A stretch of DNA of 64,000 bases from Planctomycetota bacterium (GTDB taxonomy: Bacteria; Planctomycetota; UBA1135; UBA2386): contig JAEUHS010000060.1 of NCBI GenBank assembly GCA_016794035.1, positions 22,128 to 86,127 of the forward strand, written 5' to 3'. Positions 1 to 8,734 of this stretch are shown here, piece by piece; the stretch's first letter is position 1; each line of letters begins with the position of its first letter. Position numbers and translations under genes: made by a program. Below the pieces are notes generated by a model. It was not told where the DNA came from, did no database searches, and saw only the letters and a list, made by a program, of their open reading frames with translations.

Positions 1-1100
1 CCGACGGCACCGCGTGGATGGCGTTCTACTGCGCGACCATGCTGTCGATGGCGCTGGAACTCGCCAGCGAGGACCCGACCTACGAGGACGTGGCGTCGAA
101 GTTCTTCGAGCACTTCGTCGCGATCACGGCGGCGATGAACACGCTCGGCGGCACCGGCCTCTGGGACGAAGGCGACGGCTTCTACTACGACCAGATCCAC
201 CTCGGCACCTCGTCGCAGCGGCTGAAGGTGCGATCGATGGTCGGCCTGATCCCGCTGTTCGCGTGCGAGATCCTCGAGCAGGACCTCGTCGAACGTCTGC
301 CCGGCTTCCACAAGCGCATGCAGTGGTTCCTCGAGCACCGGCCGCACCTCGCGCGCCACGTCACGCTCGGCAACGGCGACCACGATGGGCACGGCCACCT
401 GCTGCTGGCCATCCCGTCGCAGGACCGGCTCGTGCGGGTGCTGCGCTATCTGCTCGACGAGACCGAGTTCCTGTCGCCGTACGGGGTGCGCTCGTTGTCT
501 GCGGTGCACAGGGATCAGCCGTTCGTGATCACGGTCGAGGGCCAGGAGCACCGCGTCGACTACGAGCCGGGCGAAGGCAACACGCGGCTGTTCGGCGGCA
601 ACAGCAACTGGCGCGGACCGATCTGGTTCCCGGTCAACTACCTGCTCGTCGAGGCGCTCGAGCGCTACCACCACTTCTTCGGTGACGACCTGAAGGTCGA
701 GTGTCCGACCGGGTCCGGCCAGTGGTTGACGTTGCAGCAGGTCGCCGACGAACTGAATCGACGGCTCGTCGCGCTGTTCCTGCCCGACGCACAGGGACGC
801 CGACCGTGCCACGGTGGCGACACGAGTTTCACCACCGCCGCGCATCGGCGGGACCTCGTGCTGTTCCACGAGTACTTCGACGGCGACACCGGCCGCGGCT
901 GCGGTGCCAGCCACCAGACCGGCTGGACGGCGCTGGTCGCGCGCTGCCTCGAGAACCGGGCTCGCAGCCGCGATCACGACGGCCGCGACCACGTGCACGC
1001 CGACGACCACCACCAGGTGCCGGTGCCGCGCGCAGCCCCCGCGACCGTGGCCGTTGGTGCCGGCCCGCGCCGACCACGAGCGAACGGCCGGCGGGCATGA
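1..1100 (+). CDS. GH63-like glucosidase, C-terminal part (5'-truncated by window)
   Basis: The reading frame is open from the first bases of the window, so the start lies upstream; at least 365 residues are visible. The segment around GGNSNWRGPIWFPVNYLLVE and the preceding tryptophan- and histidine-rich helices match the (alpha/alpha)6 barrel of glycoside hydrolase family 63-like (MGH1/YgjK-type) glucosidases, which act on glucosyl- or mannosyl-containing osmolytes and oligosaccharides. The last 45 or so residues are low-complexity (Arg/His/Asp-rich) and probably lie outside the domain. The stop overlaps the aquaporin start (ATGA), so the two are translationally coupled. The family is fairly clear; the substrate is not. 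Confidence 0.75.
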   Translation, partial: DGTAWMAFYCATMLSMALELASEDPTYEDVASKFFEHFVAITAAMNTLGGTGLWDEGDGFYYDQIHLGTSSQRLKVRSMVGLIPLFACEILEQDLVERLPGFHKRMQWFLEHRPHLARHVTLGNGDHDGHGHLLLAIPSQDRLVRVLRYLLDETEFLSPYGVRSLSAVHRDQPFVITVEGQEHRVDYEPGEGNTRLFGGNSNWRGPIWFPVNYLLVEALERYHHFFGDDLKVECPTGSGQWLTLQQVADELNRRLVALFLPDAQGRRPCHGGDTSFTTAAHRRDLVLFHEYFDGDTGRGCGASHQTGWTALVARCLENRARSRDHDGRDHVHADDHHQVPVPRAAPATVAVGAGPRRPRANGRRA

Positions 1101-1903
1101 CGGCCTCGACGGTGCACCGGCGTTCCGTCCCGCCCGTCTGGCTCCGCATGGCGGCGCTGGACGGGCTGCTGCTCGGCCTGTTCATGGTCGCCGCAGCGAC
1201 GTTCGGCACCTGGCTCGAGGGTCCCCAGTCGACGTGGCGCCACGCGCTGCCCGACCCGTTCGTGCGCCGCGCGATCATGGGCCTGCTGATGGGCGGCACG
1301 GCCGTGCTGCTGATCTACTCACCGCTCGGGCAGCGCAGCGGTGCGCACCTCAATCCGGCGACGACGCTGACGTTCCTGCGCCTGGGACGCGTCGGACCGC
1401 GCGTCGCGGCCGGCTACGTGCTGGCCCAGTTCCTCGGCGGAACGCTCGGCCTGTGGGTGGCCGGCGCCTGGCTGCAGCCGACGATCGCCGCTCCCGAAGT
1501 GCACTACGTCGCCACGCTGCCGGGCCCGTGGGGCCTGGTGCCGGCGTTCGGCGCCGAGGTCGGCATGACGTTCCTGCTGATGCTGGCCGTGCTGCACCTG
1601 AGCCAGAGTCGACGATGGAACCGCCATACGGGCCTGGCCGCGGGCGCGCTCGTCGCGCTCTACATCACCTTCGAGGCGCCGGTCTCGGGCATGAGCCTGA
1701 ACCCTGCGCGCAGCTTCGCCAGCGCGCTGCTGGCGCGGGACTTCACGGCGCTGTGGTTGTACCTGACGGCACCGGTGCTCGGCATGGGCATCGCCGCCGA
1801 GATGTTCGTACGCCGCCGCGGGTTGCACGCGGTGCTGTGCGCCAAACTGCATCACGACAACCGGCACGCCTGCATCTTCCGCTGCAACTGGGGCGCGCAC
1901 TGA
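1097..1903 (+). CDS. Aquaporin / aquaglyceroporin (MIP family)
   Basis: A 268-residue membrane channel with the two half-helix NPA boxes of the major intrinsic protein family: SGAHLNPATT (NPA at about residues 86-88) and GMSLNPARS (about 202-204). Hydrophobic segments around both boxes fit six transmembrane helices. It should conduct water and possibly glycerol or other small polyols. The chosen ATG at 1097 gives a 4-bp ATGA overlap with the upstream glucosidase. The C-terminus has an unusual Cys/His-rich tail (HHDNRHACIFRCNW). Its place between a glycosidase and a sugar/alcohol oxidoreductase suggests osmolyte or polyol handling; that link is inference. Confidence 0.92.
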   Translation: MTASTVHRRSVPPVWLRMAALDGLLLGLFMVAAATFGTWLEGPQSTWRHALPDPFVRRAIMGLLMGGTAVLLIYSPLGQRSGAHLNPATTLTFLRLGRVGPRVAAGYVLAQFLGGTLGLWVAGAWLQPTIAAPEVHYVATLPGPWGLVPAFGAEVGMTFLLMLAVLHLSQSRRWNRHTGLAAGALVALYITFEAPVSGMSLNPARSFASALLARDFTALWLYLTAPVLGMGIAAEMFVRRRGLHAVLCAKLHHDNRHACIFRCNWGAH

Positions 1904-1959
1904 AACGGCCGCACGAGCCAGGCATCCAAGGGCCACTCCTTCCTCGGAACGGCGGCCTC

Positions 1960-3534
1960 ATGCAACACTACGACGTCATCCTCATCGGCACCGGCGCCGG
2001 CGGCGGCACCCTGCTGCACAAGCTCGCCCCGTCCGGCAAGCGCATCCTGGTGCTCGAACGCGGCGACCATCTGCCACGCGAGAAGCAGAACTGGGATCCG
2101 GCCAGCGTGTTCCTCGACAACCGCTACAAGGCGAACGACGAGTGGCTCGACCGTGACGGCCAGCCGTTCCACCCGGGCACGCACTACTGTGTCGGTGGCA
2201 ACACCAAGGTCTACGGCGCGGCGCTGCTGCGTTTCCGCGAACGTGACTTCCAGCGGCAGCCGCACTTCGGCGGAGTCTCGCCCGAATGGCCGGTGCAGTA
2301 CGACGAGTTCGAGCCGTACTACACCGCCGCCGAGTGGCTCTACCAGGTGCGCGGCGAACGCGGTGTCGATCCGACCGAGCCGTGGGCGAGCAAGCCCTAC
2401 GCGTTCCCACGGGTCGAGCACGAGCCGCGCATCCAGCAACTGCACGACGACTGCGAGCGCCTGGGGCTCAGGCCGTTCCACGTGCCGCTCGGCATCCAGC
2501 TCGACGACAAGCGCCGGCACCAGAGTCCGTGCATCCGCTGCGCGACCTGTGACGGCTTCCCGTGCCTGGTGCACGCGAAGTCCGACGCCGAGACCCTGTG
2601 CGTGCTGCCGGCGCTGCAGCGGCCCAACGTCACGCTGCTGACCGGCGCCAAGGTCGAGCGGCTGCGCACCAACGCGCGCGGCACCGCGGTGACCTCGGTG
2701 GTCGTCGAGCGCGCCGGCCAGCAGGAGGAGTACGCCGCCGACCTCGTCGTCGTCGCCTGTGGCGCCGTCAACTCGGCGGCACTGCTGCTGCGTTCGGCCA
2801 ACGAACGGCACAGCAAGGGTCTCGGCAACAGCTCGGGCGTGGTCGGTCGGCACTACATGTGCCACAACAACTCGGTGCTGCTGGTGATCTCACGCCATCC
2901 GAACCCGACGGTGTTCCAGAAGACGATCGCGCTGAACGACTTCTACTTCGGCGCGCCGGACGCCGAGTTGCCGCTGGGCCACATCTCGATGGTCGGCAAG
3001 TCGGACAAGGTGGTGCTGAAGGCCGGCGCGCCGAAGTTCGCCCCGGGTTTCGTGCTCGACCGCATGGCGAAGCATGCGATCGACTTCTGGCTGACCAGCG
3101 AGGATCTGCCGGATCCCGACAACCGCGTGCGGCTCGACGGCAACGGCCGCATCGTGCTCGACTACCGGCCCAACAACCTGGAGGCGCACCAGCGCCTGCA
3201 GCGGCAGCTCAAGTCGATGCTGGGCAGGATCGGCTGCGAAGACCACTCGTGGTTCGAGCACAACCTCTATCTCGGCAAGAAGATCCCGCTCGCCGGCGTC
3301 GCGCACCAGTGCGGCACGGTGCGGTTCGGCACCGATCCTTCGACGTCGGCGCTCGACGTGAACTGCAAGTCCCACGACCTCGACAATCTCTACGTCGTCG
3401 ACGGCTCGTTCTTCGTCTCCAGCAGCGCCGTGAACCCGGCCTTGACGATCATGGCGAACGCGCTGCGGGTCGGCGACCACTTGCTGCAACGGCTCGGCGC
3501 GAGCGCCACCGCGACGGTCGGAGCGACGCCGTGA
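1960..3534 (+). CDS. GMC-family FAD-dependent oxidoreductase
   Basis: A 524-residue flavoprotein. The N-terminal dinucleotide-binding motif is VILIGTGAGGGTLLH (GxGxxG at residues 10-15), followed by an acidic strand end (LVLERG). The C-terminal GMC domain holds the active-site region HQCGTVRFG and the closing FAD-contacting segment SSAVNPALTIMANALR. A central cysteine cluster (SPCIRCATCDGFPC) is typical of the bacterial sugar- or alcohol-oxidising branch and not of fungal glucose oxidases. It probably oxidises an alcohol or sugar with electron transfer to a carrier. Its GTGA overlap with the next gene indicates an operon. No signal peptide is seen. Confidence 0.88.
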   Translation: MQHYDVILIGTGAGGGTLLHKLAPSGKRILVLERGDHLPREKQNWDPASVFLDNRYKANDEWLDRDGQPFHPGTHYCVGGNTKVYGAALLRFRERDFQRQPHFGGVSPEWPVQYDEFEPYYTAAEWLYQVRGERGVDPTEPWASKPYAFPRVEHEPRIQQLHDDCERLGLRPFHVPLGIQLDDKRRHQSPCIRCATCDGFPCLVHAKSDAETLCVLPALQRPNVTLLTGAKVERLRTNARGTAVTSVVVERAGQQEEYAADLVVVACGAVNSAALLLRSANERHSKGLGNSSGVVGRHYMCHNNSVLLVISRHPNPTVFQKTIALNDFYFGAPDAELPLGHISMVGKSDKVVLKAGAPKFAPGFVLDRMAKHAIDFWLTSEDLPDPDNRVRLDGNGRIVLDYRPNNLEAHQRLQRQLKSMLGRIGCEDHSWFEHNLYLGKKIPLAGVAHQCGTVRFGTDPSTSALDVNCKSHDLDNLYVVDGSFFVSSSAVNPALTIMANALRVGDHLLQRLGASATATVGATP

Positions 3535-4580
3535 CGCGCGCCGCCCGGGCGTCCGCCCGGTCTTCACTGCTGTTCCTGCTGGCGCTGCCGATCGCCGCGC
3601 AGCACGGCAGCGAAGCAGACCGCCCGATCGTGCTCTCGGTCGGCGTCACGGTGCGCGACCTCGAGGCATCGGTGCGCTTCTACACCGAGGTGCTGCAGTT
3701 CCGCGTCGTCGAGCGCAGCGAACACGACGGCGCCGCCGAGGAACGTCTGCAGGGGCTGTTCGGGCTGCACACCGAGGTGGCGCGCCTGCAGCTCGGCGAC
3801 GAGCAGCTGGTGCTGACCGAGTACCTGACACCGCGCGGCCGTTCGCTGCCCGAGGACTCGCGCAGCAACGACCACTGGTTCCAACACGTCGCGATCATCG
3901 TGCGGGACATGGACGCCGCCTACGCCGAGCTGCGCCGGCACCGGGTGCGCCATGCCTCGCCGCGGCCGCAGACGCTGCCCGAGTGGAACGTCGGTGCCGC
4001 CGGCATCCGCGCGTTCTACTTCCAGGACCCGGATGGCCATGCGCTCGAGGTGCTGCAGTTCCCGGTCGGCAAGGGGGACGCGAAGTGGCACCGGCCCGGC
4101 GAGAACCTGTTCCTCGGCATCGACCACACCGCGATCGTCGTCGCCGACACCGCGGCGAGCCTGCGCTTCTGGCGCGACGAACTCGGCCTCGAGGTCGTCG
4201 GCCACAGCGACAACCATGGCGAGGAGCAGGAGCGGTTGAACAACGTGTATGGAGCCCGGCTCGCCATCACGACCCTGCGTGGCGCCAGCGGCCCGGGCGT
4301 CGAGTTGCTCGAGTACGTGACGCCGCGCGGTGGGCGCAACATGCCGGCCGACACCGTCGCCAGCGATCTGTGGCACTGGGTGGTCACGGTGCAGGGCGAC
4401 CACCTGCGCGAGCACGCAGCGGATCTCGTCCGCGGTGGGACGCTGGTCTCGGCGCCGGCGGCGCCGACCGACCCGGCCAGGCTGCCTCTGCTGGTTCGCG
4501 ATCCCGACGGCCACCGTGCCATGCTGGTCGACGGTCGGACCCCGGCGCCGGCGGCATCCGCGCCGCGCGAGCCCCGGTAA
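3531..4580 (+). CDS. Secreted protein with two VOC (glyoxalase-fold) domains
   Basis: 349 residues starting at GTG 3531, which overlaps the GMC stop (GTGA). Residues 1-24 form a signal peptide ending ALPIAAQ. Two vicinal-oxygen-chelate domains follow, about residues 35-180 and 195-335. Each has the paired beta-alpha-beta units and a DPDGH signature (FYFQDPDGHALEV and LLVRDPDGHRAML), with RFYTEVL and RFWRDEL helices at their starts. Members are metal-dependent isomerases, dioxygenases or binding proteins; an exported tandem form is unusual. The specific reaction cannot be read from sequence. Confidence 0.82.
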   Translation: MTRAARASARSSLLFLLALPIAAQHGSEADRPIVLSVGVTVRDLEASVRFYTEVLQFRVVERSEHDGAAEERLQGLFGLHTEVARLQLGDEQLVLTEYLTPRGRSLPEDSRSNDHWFQHVAIIVRDMDAAYAELRRHRVRHASPRPQTLPEWNVGAAGIRAFYFQDPDGHALEVLQFPVGKGDAKWHRPGENLFLGIDHTAIVVADTAASLRFWRDELGLEVVGHSDNHGEEQERLNNVYGARLAITTLRGASGPGVELLEYVTPRGGRNMPADTVASDLWHWVVTVQGDHLREHAADLVRGGTLVSAPAAPTDPARLPLLVRDPDGHRAMLVDGRTPAPAASAPREPR

Positions 4581-4609
4581 CCGACGCGCGTGCCGTGCAT
4601 CCAATCGGC

Positions 4610-5587
4610 ATGCACCGCAACACCGAACCCTGGGTCCTCGTCCTCGCCGCCGGCTCGGGCACTCGCCTCAGCGAGCTGACCCGTGACCAGGACGGCATCG
4701 TCGTGCCGAAGCAGTACTGCTCGCTGCGAGGTGGGCGCAGTCTGCTGCTGGACACGATCGACCGTGCGCTGCGGCTGACCGTGCGCGAACGCGTCGTCGT
4801 CGTGGTCGCCGCCCAGCACGAGCGCTGGTGGGCACCCCAGCTGCGATGCATCGCACGCGAGAACGTCGTCGTGCAGCCCGAGAATCGCGGCACGACCGCC
4901 GGCATCCTGCTGCCGCTGGCGCACATCCTCGAATGCGACCCGGACGCGCGCGTCGCGGTGCTGCCCAGCGACCACTACGTCGCGGACCCGCTGGTGCTGC
5001 TGCACTCGATGCAGATCGCGCTGCGGGCCGTGCAGCGGGATCCGCGCCACCTGGTGCTGCTGGGCATCACGCCGGACTCGGCCGACACCGAGTACGGCTG
5101 GATCGTGCCCGGGGTCCGGGCCGGTGCCGGTCTGCAGTCGGTCGCGGCCTTCGTCGAGAAGCCGCAGCTCGCCCGCGCGCTGGCGCTGCTCCAGGCGCGG
5201 GCGCTGTGGAATTCGTTCCTGTTCGCGGCCGACGCCGGCACGTTGTGGGGCCTGTGCGCGCGTTTCGCGCAGCAGACCGCCACGGCGATCCGCGCGGCGA
5301 GCCGGCGACCCACCGGCGAACGCGACCTCGCGCTGAGCGCGGTCTACCAGGGCCTGCCGACGATCGACTTCTCCCGCACCGTGCTCGGCGGCTCCGCGTC
5401 CACGCTGCGGCTGCTGTCGGTGCCGGAGTGCGGCTGGACGGATCTCGGCACTCCCGACCGGACCGCGGAGTGCCTGGCCGACATCGCGCTGCGCCATCCC
5501 AATCGGCCGGTGCGTGTGCCGTGGCACGCCACGGTCGACCTCGCGCACGCCGTGGCACGCCTCGAGCCGACGAGCCAGTCCGCCTGA
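4610..5587 (+). CDS. Sugar-phosphate nucleotidyltransferase (mannose-1-phosphate guanylyltransferase-like)
   Basis: 325 residues with the nucleotidyltransferase fold. The NTP-binding signature LAAGSGTRL is at residues 12-20 with the downstream catalytic-type lysine in PKQYC (K34), the metal/sugar-binding PSDHYVAD, and the VEKP and WNSFLF motifs typical of the GDP-mannose pyrophosphorylase branch. It should transfer a nucleotide to a hexose-1-phosphate, most likely GTP to mannose-1-phosphate. The C-terminal isomerase/cupin domain of bifunctional ManC is absent. It sits in the same direction as the oxidoreductase genes, 29 bp after the VOC gene, so probably in the same transcript. Confidence 0.82.
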   Translation: MHRNTEPWVLVLAAGSGTRLSELTRDQDGIVVPKQYCSLRGGRSLLLDTIDRALRLTVRERVVVVVAAQHERWWAPQLRCIARENVVVQPENRGTTAGILLPLAHILECDPDARVAVLPSDHYVADPLVLLHSMQIALRAVQRDPRHLVLLGITPDSADTEYGWIVPGVRAGAGLQSVAAFVEKPQLARALALLQARALWNSFLFAADAGTLWGLCARFAQQTATAIRAASRRPTGERDLALSAVYQGLPTIDFSRTVLGGSASTLRLLSVPECGWTDLGTPDRTAECLADIALRHPNRPVRVPWHATVDLAHAVARLEPTSQSA

Positions 5588-5658
5588 TTCCACGCACCGC
5601 GGCAACGCACGGAAACGCCACCGGAAGGACGAGCATCCAACGCGACGAGGAACCACAG

Positions 5659-6558
5659 ATGACCACCACGAAGATGTCCAGTGCCACGATCCGCGACCTC
5701 GCGCCCGAACAGCTGCCCGACGTCGTGATGCCGAGCTGCGAGGCCAGACCCGTGCTGGTCGGCCAGACCGCCATCGTGACCGGGGCCGCGTCCGGTATCG
5801 GCCGCGGCATCGCCAACGCCCTGTGCGCCGCCGGCGCCAACGTGATCGTCAACTACATCGGCGCCGAGCAGCAGGCCGCCGAGGTGGTCGAGGAGATCAC
5901 GCACTGCGGCTGCCCCAGCCGCGGCAAGGCCCTGGCCGTGCGCGGCGACGTCGCCGACGAAGCGCAGGTGCAGGCGATGTTCGCGCGGACGATCGAACAG
6001 TTCGGCACCGTCGACATCCTGATCAACAACGCCGGGCTCCAGCAGGACGCTGCGATCGAGCACATGACGCTGCAGCAATGGCGCAAGGTGATCGACGTCA
6101 ACCTGACCGGTCAGTTCTTGTGCGCGCGCGAGGCCGTGCGCGAGTTCAAGCGCCGCGGCGTGCGACCCGAGGTCTCCTGCGCCGCCGGCAAGATCGTCTG
6201 CGTGTCCAGCGTGCACGAGGTGATCCCGTGGGCCGGCCACGTCAACTACGCGGCCAGCAAGGGCGGAGTCATGCTGCTGATGAAGAGCATCGCGCAGGAA
6301 GTGGCGCCCTGGCGCATCCGGGTCAACAGCATCTGCCCGGGCGCCATCCGCACGCCCATCAACCGCACGGCCTGGGAGACGCCGGCGGCCTACAACGACC
6401 TGATGCGCCTGATCCCCTACAAGCGGATCGGCGAGACCGACGACATCGCGCGGCTGGCGGTGTGGCTCGCCTCCGACGAAGCGGACTACATCACGGGCGC
6501 CAGCCTGTTCGTCGACGGCGGCATGACTCTGTATCCCGGCTTCGAGGCCGGCGGCTGA
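5659..6558 (+). CDS. Short-chain dehydrogenase/reductase (glucose 1-dehydrogenase-like)
   Basis: 299 residues, classical SDR. Cofactor motif TGAASGIG at residues 41-48, NNAG at about 123-126, and the catalytic triad Ser (VSS, about 183/184), Tyr197 and Lys201 (NYAASKGG). There is a roughly 35-residue N-terminal extension before the Rossmann fold, as in bacterial stress-associated SDRs. It ends with the usual GASLFVDGGMTLYPGF. A GAGGAA ribosome-binding site lies just upstream of the ATG. It would oxidise or reduce a sugar or polyol with NAD(P). It is the last gene of the carbohydrate cluster. Confidence 0.9.
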   Translation: MTTTKMSSATIRDLAPEQLPDVVMPSCEARPVLVGQTAIVTGAASGIGRGIANALCAAGANVIVNYIGAEQQAAEVVEEITHCGCPSRGKALAVRGDVADEAQVQAMFARTIEQFGTVDILINNAGLQQDAAIEHMTLQQWRKVIDVNLTGQFLCAREAVREFKRRGVRPEVSCAAGKIVCVSSVHEVIPWAGHVNYAASKGGVMLLMKSIAQEVAPWRIRVNSICPGAIRTPINRTAWETPAAYNDLMRLIPYKRIGETDDIARLAVWLASDEADYITGASLFVDGGMTLYPGFEAGG

Positions 6559-6573
6559 GATGGGATGAGCGGG

Positions 6574-6780
6574 TCAGCCTGCGCCGGCGTCGTGCTCCGG
6601 TCCCGCGCGCAGCCGACGGATCTCGTCGCGGGTCCGGCGCGCCGATTCGGCGATGTGCCGCAGCGCCGCCTCGTGCGCCGCGAGCGATCCCTCCAGACCG
6701 GCCACCTCGATCTGCACCTCGATGGTGCCGAGCAGGTTGTTGACGCGGTGCACGAGCTCGTCGAACGGGGTGCCGCTCAT
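6574..6780 (-). CDS. Small histidine-kinase dimerisation-like protein
   Basis: A 68-residue all-helical protein on the opposite strand, between the SDR and the flagellar operon. The N-terminal segment FDELVHRVNNLLGTIEVQIE resembles the H-box of a histidine-kinase DHp helix (H-x-x-N-N/L-L), but no ATPase domain follows. ATG 6780 was chosen; an in-frame ATG at 6798 would add six residues. It could be a phosphotransfer or dimerisation stub or a diverged regulator of the adjacent flagellar genes. The amphipathic heptad pattern and length are visible in the sequence; the role is inference. Confidence 0.55.
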   Translation of the reverse strand: MSGTPFDELVHRVNNLLGTIEVQIEVAGLEGSLAAHEAALRHIAESARRTRDEIRRLRAGPEHDAGAG

Positions 6781-6943
6781 GGCCGCCCACGGTAGCACGC
6801 CGATCGCCGGTGGCCGCGTCGGAGTGTCGTACGTCGCCGCGACGCCGTGTCGTTCCGTGCGACGCCCGCGTCCGCCGTGACCGTCTCCCGACCACTACCG
6901 GTTGCGGTCCTGGACCTGGCATGCGCGGTGCTTTCCAGCTGTC

Positions 6944-7630
6944 GTGAAAGCCTCGCTGAAGTCGTTGCCGAAGTGGCTGCTGCTGCCACCGGCGGTCGCG
7001 CTGCTGATGATCCTCGGCCCGCTGTCGATGCAGGGCGGAGCCTCGAACGGCGCCTCGTCGTCCACCCCGACCCCATCGACGGCCGGCCCGGCGGCGCCTG
7101 AGTCCGGGCCGGCGCTGGCGTCGGCCGACAAGGTCGTCGGTCGCGCCGCGCCCGCGGTGCCGCGCACGCCCGACCTGTGGCAGATGGGCAGCGCGCTGAT
7201 CGCGGTGCTGCTGCTCGGCACGGCCGGTGTGATGCTGCTGCGCAAGCTGCGCGGCGGCGCCGTGCCGGTGCGTGGCAGCGCGCCGCTGATCACGCTGCGG
7301 CAGACGCTGCGGCTGTCGGCGCGCCAGGCGGTGCACGCGATCGAGTTCGACGATCGCATCCTGCTGATCGGCGAACACGAACGTGGTCTCGCGCTGCTCG
7401 AGAGCGGCCGCACGATCGACCGCAGCGACGAGAGCGAGGTCGCCCGCCGCGGCGACGCGACGCTCGACACGATCGAGGAGGACGGCGCGGTGCCGAAGAA
7501 CCTGGTGATCCCGCGGCCGCCGCGACCGGCCGCACCGGCGCGGCCGGCGCGCGCCGCGACCGCGACCCCGAACCGCAACCCGGGCCTCAACGACTTCCGC
7601 GCGCTGCTGCAGAAGGTCGGGCGCGCATGA
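6944..7630 (+). CDS. fliO: Flagellar biosynthesis protein FliO
   Basis: First gene of the flagellar export operon, assigned mainly by position directly before fliP and by architecture. It has an N-terminal hydrophobic segment, a Pro/Ala/Ser-rich linker, a second membrane helix (about MGSALIAVLLLGTAGVMLLR) and a short FliO-type cytoplasmic beta domain (LRQTLRLSARQAVHAIEF, then LLIGEHERGLALLE). The tail is Pro/Arg/Ala-rich. FliO helps assemble the FliP pore. The start is uncertain: GTG 6944 is proposed (about 228 residues), with a TTG 42 bp upstream as the alternative. The stop overlaps fliP by ATGA. Confidence 0.8.
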   Translation: MKASLKSLPKWLLLPPAVALLMILGPLSMQGGASNGASSSTPTPSTAGPAAPESGPALASADKVVGRAAPAVPRTPDLWQMGSALIAVLLLGTAGVMLLRKLRGGAVPVRGSAPLITLRQTLRLSARQAVHAIEFDDRILLIGEHERGLALLESGRTIDRSDESEVARRGDATLDTIEEDGAVPKNLVIPRPPRPAAPARPARAATATPNRNPGLNDFRALLQKVGRA

Positions 7631-8427
7631 GCCGCCTGTTCGCGCTGTTGCTGGCCGCGCTCGTCCTGGTGGCGCCGCTCGCGGCCCAGGACCCGATCGC
7701 TCCGATCGGCCCGCCGGCGCCGGCGACCACCGGCGCCGCGGCAGCGCCGCAGGGACCCGGCATCACGCTGTCGGTCAACGGCGGCGACGGCCGCGAGAAC
7801 CTCGGCTCGGCGCTCGAGATCGCGCTGCTGATGACGCTGCTGGCGATGGCGCCGGCGCTGGTGATGACGATGACGTGCTTCACGCGCATCGTCGTCGTGC
7901 TGTCGTTCCTGAAGCGCGCGATGTCGATGCAGGACCTGCCGCCGGCGATGATCACGACCGGCTTCGCGCTGTTCATGACGATCTTCGTCATGCGCCCGGT
8001 CGTCAGCGACATCTACGACGACGCCTACGTGCCGTACATCGAGAAGCGCATGGACTGGCGCGAGGCGGCCGGCATCGCGACCGGCCGCATGAACCAGTTC
8101 ATGCTGGCGCAGACGCGCGAGGAGGACGTCGCGCTGATCCTCGAACTGAGCCGCACGCCGCGCCCGCGCACGGCCCTCGAGACGCCGTTCCACGTCGCCG
8201 TGCCGGCGTTCGTGCTGTCCGAGATCAAGACCGCTTTCCAGATGGGCTTCGTGTTGTTCCTGCCCTTCGTCGTCATCGACCTGGTGATCAGTTCGATCCT
8301 GGTGTCGATGGGCATGTTCAGTCTGCCGCCGGTGGTCGTCTCGACGCCGCTGAAGCTGCTGCTGTTCATCCTGGTCGGCGGCTGGGACCTCGTCGTCGTT
8401 TCGCTCGCGCAGAGCTTCGTCACCTGA
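7627..8427 (+). CDS. fliP: Flagellar export gate protein FliP
   Basis: 266 residues with a cleavable signal peptide (ending ALVLVAPLAAQ), as is usual for FliP. Conserved regions are easily seen: MTCFTRIVVVLSFLKRA, PPAMITTGFALFMTIFVM, the periplasmic loop region, ETPFHVAVPAFVLSEIKTAF, and the C-terminal PFVVIDLVISSILVSMGM with LPFKLLLFxLVGGW-like helices. FliP forms the core of the type III export gate with FliQ and FliR in the inner membrane. It overlaps fliO (ATGA) and is followed 12 bp later by fliQ. Confidence 0.97.
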   Translation: MSRLFALLLAALVLVAPLAAQDPIAPIGPPAPATTGAAAAPQGPGITLSVNGGDGRENLGSALEIALLMTLLAMAPALVMTMTCFTRIVVVLSFLKRAMSMQDLPPAMITTGFALFMTIFVMRPVVSDIYDDAYVPYIEKRMDWREAAGIATGRMNQFMLAQTREEDVALILELSRTPRPRTALETPFHVAVPAFVLSEIKTAFQMGFVLFLPFVVIDLVISSILVSMGMFSLPPVVVSTPLKLLLFILVGGWDLVVVSLAQSFVT

Positions 8428-8439
8428 TCGGAGGACCCC

Positions 8440-8715
8440 ATGGGCCACGACACCCTGATCGACCTCGCCAAGTCGACGCTGCTGACCGCACTGCTGATCT
8501 GCGCCCCGGCGCTGCTGGTCGGCATGGCGGTCGGCCTGTGCGTCAGCTTCTTCCAGACCGTCACCTCGCTGCAGGAACAGACCCTGACCATCGTGCCGAA
8601 GATGCTCGCGGTGCTGTCGACGATCGTGCTGCTGACGCCGTGGATCCTCGCCACGCTGCGCGAGTACACCGCGGCGCTGTTCTCGAACCTGGCGGCGTTC
8701 GGCCTCAGCGGCTGA
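8440..8715 (+). CDS. fliQ: Flagellar export gate protein FliQ
   Basis: 91 residues, the standard FliQ length, with two transmembrane helical hairpin segments. Conserved elements are LLICAPALLVGMAVGLCVSF, FFQTVTSLQEQTLTIVPK and LLTPWILATLREYTAALF. A strong GGAGG ribosome-binding site precedes the ATG. FliQ wraps the FliP-FliR helical assembly in the export gate. It is encoded between fliP and fliR as in most flagellated bacteria. Confidence 0.96.
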   Translation: MGHDTLIDLAKSTLLTALLICAPALLVGMAVGLCVSFFQTVTSLQEQTLTIVPKMLAVLSTIVLLTPWILATLREYTAALFSNLAAFGLSG

Positions 8716-8734
8716 GCTCGCACCCGACCGCGCC

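Noticed and set aside
814..1959. Upstream extension of the GMC oxidoreductase frame
   Set aside because: It overlaps the aquaporin in another frame and has no flavoprotein features; the Rossmann fold begins at ATG 1960.
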